A stretch of 64,000 bases of DNA, from NCBI GenBank assembly GCA_934330725.1, contig CAKRGM010000009.1:1-64000 (forward strand), in the 5' to 3' direction. The translations under genes were made by a program, and so were the position numbers. The notes under the pieces are model-generated. The model worked only from the letters and a program-made list of their open reading frames with translations. It searched no databases and was not told the origin of the DNA. Origin of the DNA: an uncultured Lachnospiraceae bacterium (GTDB lineage: Bacteria; Bacillota; Clostridia; Lachnospirales; Lachnospiraceae). Shown here one piece after another: positions 60,488 to 64,000 of this stretch (position 1 is its first letter; the number at the start of each line of letters is the position of its first letter).

Positions 60488-61360
60488 TTATATTTGATTC
60501 TGATATTTATTTTTTATATTTATAAACAATGGCATCCCGCAATAAATAAAATATGCCAGATAAAACAGTACTGATGCATATGTAGCCTTATTTATAATTA
60601 TTTCCGGAGAATATATAACAGCTGTCTGATCCAGTATCATTCCCATCGTTATAACGGTCATGCATATAACCATAAATATCAGCATTCCCCTGTCATATCC
60701 GGCAAATCCATACCCTGAATACGCAGTTCTTTTACGGATTGTGAAGCCTCTGCTTTTCATGGAAAAAGCACTTTCTGCAATACTCTCAGTCTCAAAGGTA
60801 AGCAATGCCTGTACACACCACACAAAATTTATCACCCTTATAAATACATTTCCGCACCCTGTTCCTTTGCCCACAGCCGCCCTTGACGCAGCAATCCTTT
60901 TAAAATGAACTCCCATCAGCGCAATCCTTCTTAAAAGAATTGTTACTATAATTGACAATCCCGGTGACACTCTGCCGAGAATATATACAATCTTATCCGT
61001 GGTAAGTACTGCAGTAACTGCATTTAACCACATAACTACTGTAACTGTTTTTATTCCAAGAATACAACCATATAAAAGTGATTCTGCGGTCATACTGTTT
61101 CCAATAAAATTACGTCCTAATACACTGGAACCAAAATGATTATATGATGCATAAATAAACGCATAAACTGCCGCACATAATACAAGAAACAGATTAAACC
61201 ATACCGTTTTCTTATTTTTATTCTTAAGACGTGCCGAATATACAAATCCCACGATAAATGAAACCGCTAAAAATACCGGATGGCTTATATATATTGTAAA
61301 AAAAATTACCGATACAAAAAACAGAAAATTAAGCACCGGATTATATTCTTCAAACTCCAT
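60488..61360 (-). CDS. ECF transporter transmembrane subunit (EcfT)
   Basis: 290 residues, about six membrane segments. The cytoplasmic coupling helices hold the typical Ala-Arg-Gly motifs: AASRAAVGKG near residue 150 and MKSRGFTIRKR near residue 203. EcfT links the ATPase energy to the S component. ATG 61360 follows AAAGGAG. It is downstream of the S component by 154 bp, an unusually long gap. Confidence 0.88.
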   Translation of the reverse strand: MEFEEYNPVLNFLFFVSVIFFTIYISHPVFLAVSFIVGFVYSARLKNKNKKTVWFNLFLVLCAAVYAFIYASYNHFGSSVLGRNFIGNSMTAESLLYGCILGIKTVTVVMWLNAVTAVLTTDKIVYILGRVSPGLSIIVTILLRRIALMGVHFKRIAASRAAVGKGTGCGNVFIRVINFVWCVQALLTFETESIAESAFSMKSRGFTIRKRTAYSGYGFAGYDRGMLIFMVICMTVITMGMILDQTAVIYSPEIIINKATYASVLFYLAYFIYCGMPLFINIKNKYQNQI

Positions 61361-61514
61361 GAACTGATTTCTCCTTTTTAAATTCCTGACTGATTTTTCA
61401 TACCTTTATTGCATGATCCAGGTTCAAAAGCCTTAAACCTCGATATGCGAATATTGGGCAGGATTGTTAATGCAGAGCACTGAACAATACGTAAGTCATC
61501 TTTTGATTCCAACA
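61361..61514 (-). other. leader-like gap between the S and T genes of the ECF operon
   Basis: The stretch contains TTTGAACCTG (complement at 61419-61428), also present in the cyclase leader, within a local AGGTT/GAACCT hairpin, and AATCCTG that can pair with CAGGA near the end. It could be a regulatory RNA element. No known riboswitch is recognised. Confidence 0.3.
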
Positions 61515-62219
61515 TCATTGCATTAATCCATATTTATATTTCATACGTTCAAATTTTTCAAACAATGGCCCCCGGAAAAGCAAAAGTCCTGCAAGCGTTC
61601 CGATGGTATGCATTATGTTTACCGGTACTCCGGCTGCATAAACCGTTATTGCAGTTTCCCGGTTTACAGCACTGCTCATTGTAAAAAGCGTACACGTATC
61701 AAGTATCAGGCCAACAATAAACATTGTAACTATACTGCTGAATATACCTATTGAAATAAAACTGTTTTTTATTATCTTCTTTTCATAGCAGACTCCGGCA
61801 ATAAATCCAAGCAGCCCATATGCAAACATCTGCCAGCAGGTCCACATCCCCTGACCAAACATAAAATTCGATATAAACATTCCAAGCGACCCCGTTAAAA
61901 ATCCCGTTTCAGCACCAAAAGCCATACCTGCTATTATAATAATAGCTGCTGCCGGCATAAACTGCGGAAACATAATAAATACTCCACGCACTACAACCGT
62001 CAGTGCACACAGAACCGATATAAGAACGACTTCAGCCGCCTGTGGTTTTCTTTTTTCAAACCTTAACAAAAATGCTGATAGTGTCAGTATTATCACAACC
62101 ATACTCGTAAGATAATACTTTCTGCTCCCACTCTTCCACGAAATCAGTACTGCCAGTGGAATGAACACAAGAATAATAACCACTGCCACTATCCTTTTCC
62201 AACTTATACTTTTTTTCAC
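61515..62219 (-). CDS. ECF transporter substrate-binding membrane (S) component, possibly for cobalamin
   Basis: About 234 residues with six or more membrane helices. The stretch GAETGFLTGSLGMFISNFMFGQGMWTCWQMFAYGLLGF near residues 105-145 recalls S components of the CbrT type, which take up cobalamin; the match is from memory. GTG 62219 is preferred over ATG 62231 because GGAG lies six bases before it. It follows the ATPase gene by about 30 bp. Confidence 0.75.
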   Translation of the reverse strand: MKKSISWKRIVAVVIILVFIPLAVLISWKSGSRKYYLTSMVVIILTLSAFLLRFEKRKPQAAEVVLISVLCALTVVVRGVFIMFPQFMPAAAIIIIAGMAFGAETGFLTGSLGMFISNFMFGQGMWTCWQMFAYGLLGFIAGVCYEKKIIKNSFISIGIFSSIVTMFIVGLILDTCTLFTMSSAVNRETAITVYAAGVPVNIMHTIGTLAGLLLFRGPLFEKFERMKYKYGLMQ

Positions 62220-62250
62220 GCTAATCTCCATTCCGCAGACGCTTTGTCTT

Positions 62251-63942
62251 CTAAACGATACTTTTTATTATTTCTTCGGTCAGCACTGCATGCTTTAATA
62301 TGCCTCTGCTTATTTTCCCGGCAGCTGTTGTATAAAACCTGTTATTTTCAAATAGTCCGTGTGGTGTTCCAGTAGATACTATCCTTCCATCAAAAAACAT
62401 CGCTGTAATATCAGAATATCGTGCTGCAAATTCAATATCATGAGTCACCATAATGACTGTTATTCCTTTTTCTGTTAAATCACGAAGCACATTTCCAAGC
62501 CTTTTTTTATAAAATGCATCAATTCCCTTAGATGGTTCATCAAGCAGAAGTATCTGCGGATTATTTAACAATACCTTTGCAAGTGCTGCCATCTGTATCT
62601 GTCCGCCTGAAATATCGTATGGATGTCTGTCCAGTATATCTCTGATTCCACAAATATCAATAACTTCATCCATTCGTCCTTTTTCTTCTTTCTGTCCATT
62701 TAACATTTCCTCAAGATCGAGTTCTACTGTTTTTCTTACAAACAGCAGTCTGGGATCCTGTGGCAGCATGGATATGACTCCTTTATACAGTTCATTTGCT
62801 TTATACTTCTGAAGTTTTTTACCATTTATAATTATCCTGCCATGATATGGTTTTACAAGACCGGCAATCGCCTTTAATGCAGTTGTTTTTCCGGCCGCAT
62901 TGCCGCCTGCTATCGTGTAAACAGTTCCCTTTGGAATATCAACTGTAAAATTTTTCAAAACATCAGGAGAATCTTTTTCATATCTGAAACATACATCTTT
63001 AACAGAGACTATACTTTCATCAGAATAAATCTGTTTTTCCTTTGATGTATTACTTTCTAAATTATTATTCAGCAAAACATTATCTTTTAACCATTTTCTT
63101 GAATCTCTTATTGTAAGCGGCGCATAAGTTTTCCCATTCACAGCATCACGTAAATTCTCTTTAACCGAATAATATATCTGCAAAGATGCCGGCATCGCGC
63201 AAAACATATCAGCATCCATTTCTTTCAGCTTTCCGCCAATGCTGCATGGTCTGTCATCAACAACAACCTGACCTTTACTCATCACCAGAACCCTGTCTGC
63301 ATCCTTTAATACATCATCAAGCCTGTGTTCAGATAAAATTACGGTTGTTCCAAAGTCTGTATTAATCTGACGTACAATACTCAAAAAATCAGATGCTGCA
63401 ACAGGATCAAGCTGGCTCGTTGGTTCATCAAGTATAAGAACATCCGGCTGCATTACAAGAACTGAGGCAAGATTAAGCAATTGTTTTTGTCCGCCTGATA
63501 ATTCACTTACATCTTTATGAAACCATGACTGTATCCCAAAATACCCGGCCATTTCTGCTACACGCATACGCATGATATCCTCTGCCATTCCAAGACTTTC
63601 AAGTCCGAAAGCCAGCTCATGCCAGACTTTATCAGTAACTATCTGGCTGTCAGGATCCTGCATTACAAATCCTATCCTTTGTGCCTGTTCTTTTACACTT
63701 ACTTCAGACATCGGCCTGTCATCAAACAATATTCTTCCAGTTAATTTGCCTTCAGGTGCAAGAACACCTTTCAGATTTCGCAGAAACGTAGTTTTTCCGC
63801 TCCCGCTTTTTCCGCACAGAACTAAATATTCACCTTCATTGATTGTTAAATTTATTTTCTTAAGAATCTGTGTATCCCCATTGCCGGGTTCTGTCATATT
63901 ATTATATGAAAATGTCAGATCTTCGATTTTATAAAGTGCCAT
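62251..63942 (-). CDS. ECF transporter ATPase with two fused ABC domains
   Basis: 563 residues. The first domain (about 1-235) has GKSGSGKTT, LSGGQKQLLNLA and VLILDEPTSQLD; the second (about 305-540) has GGNAAGKTT, ISGGQIQMAALA and LLLDEPSKGID. Both cassettes look catalytically complete. The fusion corresponds to EcfA1-EcfA2 joined in one chain. ATG 63942 follows TAAGGAG. It overlaps an upstream partial gene. Confidence 0.93.
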   Translation of the reverse strand: MALYKIEDLTFSYNNMTEPGNGDTQILKKINLTINEGEYLVLCGKSGSGKTTFLRNLKGVLAPEGKLTGRILFDDRPMSEVSVKEQAQRIGFVMQDPDSQIVTDKVWHELAFGLESLGMAEDIMRMRVAEMAGYFGIQSWFHKDVSELSGGQKQLLNLASVLVMQPDVLILDEPTSQLDPVAASDFLSIVRQINTDFGTTVILSEHRLDDVLKDADRVLVMSKGQVVVDDRPCSIGGKLKEMDADMFCAMPASLQIYYSVKENLRDAVNGKTYAPLTIRDSRKWLKDNVLLNNNLESNTSKEKQIYSDESIVSVKDVCFRYEKDSPDVLKNFTVDIPKGTVYTIAGGNAAGKTTALKAIAGLVKPYHGRIIINGKKLQKYKANELYKGVISMLPQDPRLLFVRKTVELDLEEMLNGQKEEKGRMDEVIDICGIRDILDRHPYDISGGQIQMAALAKVLLNNPQILLLDEPSKGIDAFYKKRLGNVLRDLTEKGITVIMVTHDIEFAARYSDITAMFFDGRIVSTGTPHGLFENNRFYTTAAGKISRGILKHAVLTEEIIKSIV

Positions 63943-64000
63943 ATGAATTTCTCCTTAAATATCAGTACAAACGGAATAGCAAGATATACTGCATAAAATG
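63915..64000 (-). CDS. 3' end of an upstream membrane-protein gene (partial)
   Basis: The frame ending TGA 63915-63917 overlaps the ATPase start by 28 bases. It encodes a hydrophobic stretch (FYAVYLAIPFVLIF) and a basic tail (KEKFIWHFIKSKI). It is probably another membrane subunit of the ECF operon. Only 27 codons are visible. Confidence 0.35.
   Translation of the reverse strand, partial: FYAVYLAIPFVLIFKEKFIWHFIKSKI

Noticed and set aside
60488..62231. Cobalamin riboswitch near the ECF genes
   Set aside because: No B12-box or conserved long junction pattern could be found in either intergenic gap.

Overview
The window reads as chromosomal DNA of a low-GC, spore-forming anaerobic Firmicute, most likely a gut Lachnospiraceae relative. 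The basis is the mix of cotJABC spore-coat genes, dipicolinate synthase (dpaAB), a SUF system without ISC, a Feo iron-uptake operon with a FeoB-associated Cys-rich protein, a secreted mannanase, DUF3793/DUF2325 proteins and AT-rich intergenic DNA. No species is claimed. Almost all genes lie on the minus strand; plus-strand exceptions are tRNA-Leu, a decayed acetyltransferase locus, a small orphan gene, asnB and a surface-protein/sortase pair. I see no rRNA, intact insertion sequence or prophage.

Layout. 1-4.7 kb: tRNA-Leu(CAG), azlCD amino-acid exporter, GNAT pseudogene, MATE pump behind a MerR-type promoter, and a two-repeat CRISPR relic. 4.7-10.8 kb: cotJABC with a repeat-expanded CotJB, an ABC-class ATPase, a MITE-like element, an HPr-like protein without the phospho-histidine, and cardiolipin synthase. 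10.9-22 kb: gltBD, a diacylglycerol-kinase-like lipid kinase, a beta-CASP MBL protein and asnB. 22-28 kb: dpaAB, a thioester-domain adhesin with its class D-like sortase, and an AbiE-type toxin-antitoxin pair. 28-38 kb: sufCBDSU, eno, gpmA, a P-type metal ATPase with a DUF6110-like partner. 38.7-41.8 kb: GH5 mannanase. 42-47 kb: DUF3793-flavodoxin-DUF2325 and a MacB-like ABC exporter. 47-50 kb: amtB-glnK behind a possible attenuator, and purC. 50-54.5 kb: DtxR-family regulator, Fur-like regulator and feoAAB. 54.6-64 kb: a TetM-like GTPase fused to a YacP/Rae1-like NYN nuclease, a diguanylate cyclase fused to two solute-binding domains, and an ECF vitamin transporter.

The most interesting thread is an apparent iron regulon. 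A 16-bp dyad (GTTAGT-N4-ACTAAC) occurs at promoters of the feo operon, the DtxR-family gene, the flavodoxin operon, the ABC exporter, and a promoter between gpmA and eno that seems to drive a roughly 110-nt non-coding RNA with C-rich, anti-Shine-Dalgarno-like stretches. The feo and regulator promoters share a three-half-site arrangement, and the regulator keeps the Cys-Glu-His metal ligands of iron-sensing DtxR proteins. The sRNA would be functionally analogous to RyhB/FsrA but driven by a DtxR-type operator.

Nitrogen assimilation is a second theme: gltBD, asnB, amtB and glnK all sit in this window. The amtB leader has a promoter followed at once by an intrinsic terminator, which suggests control by antitermination.
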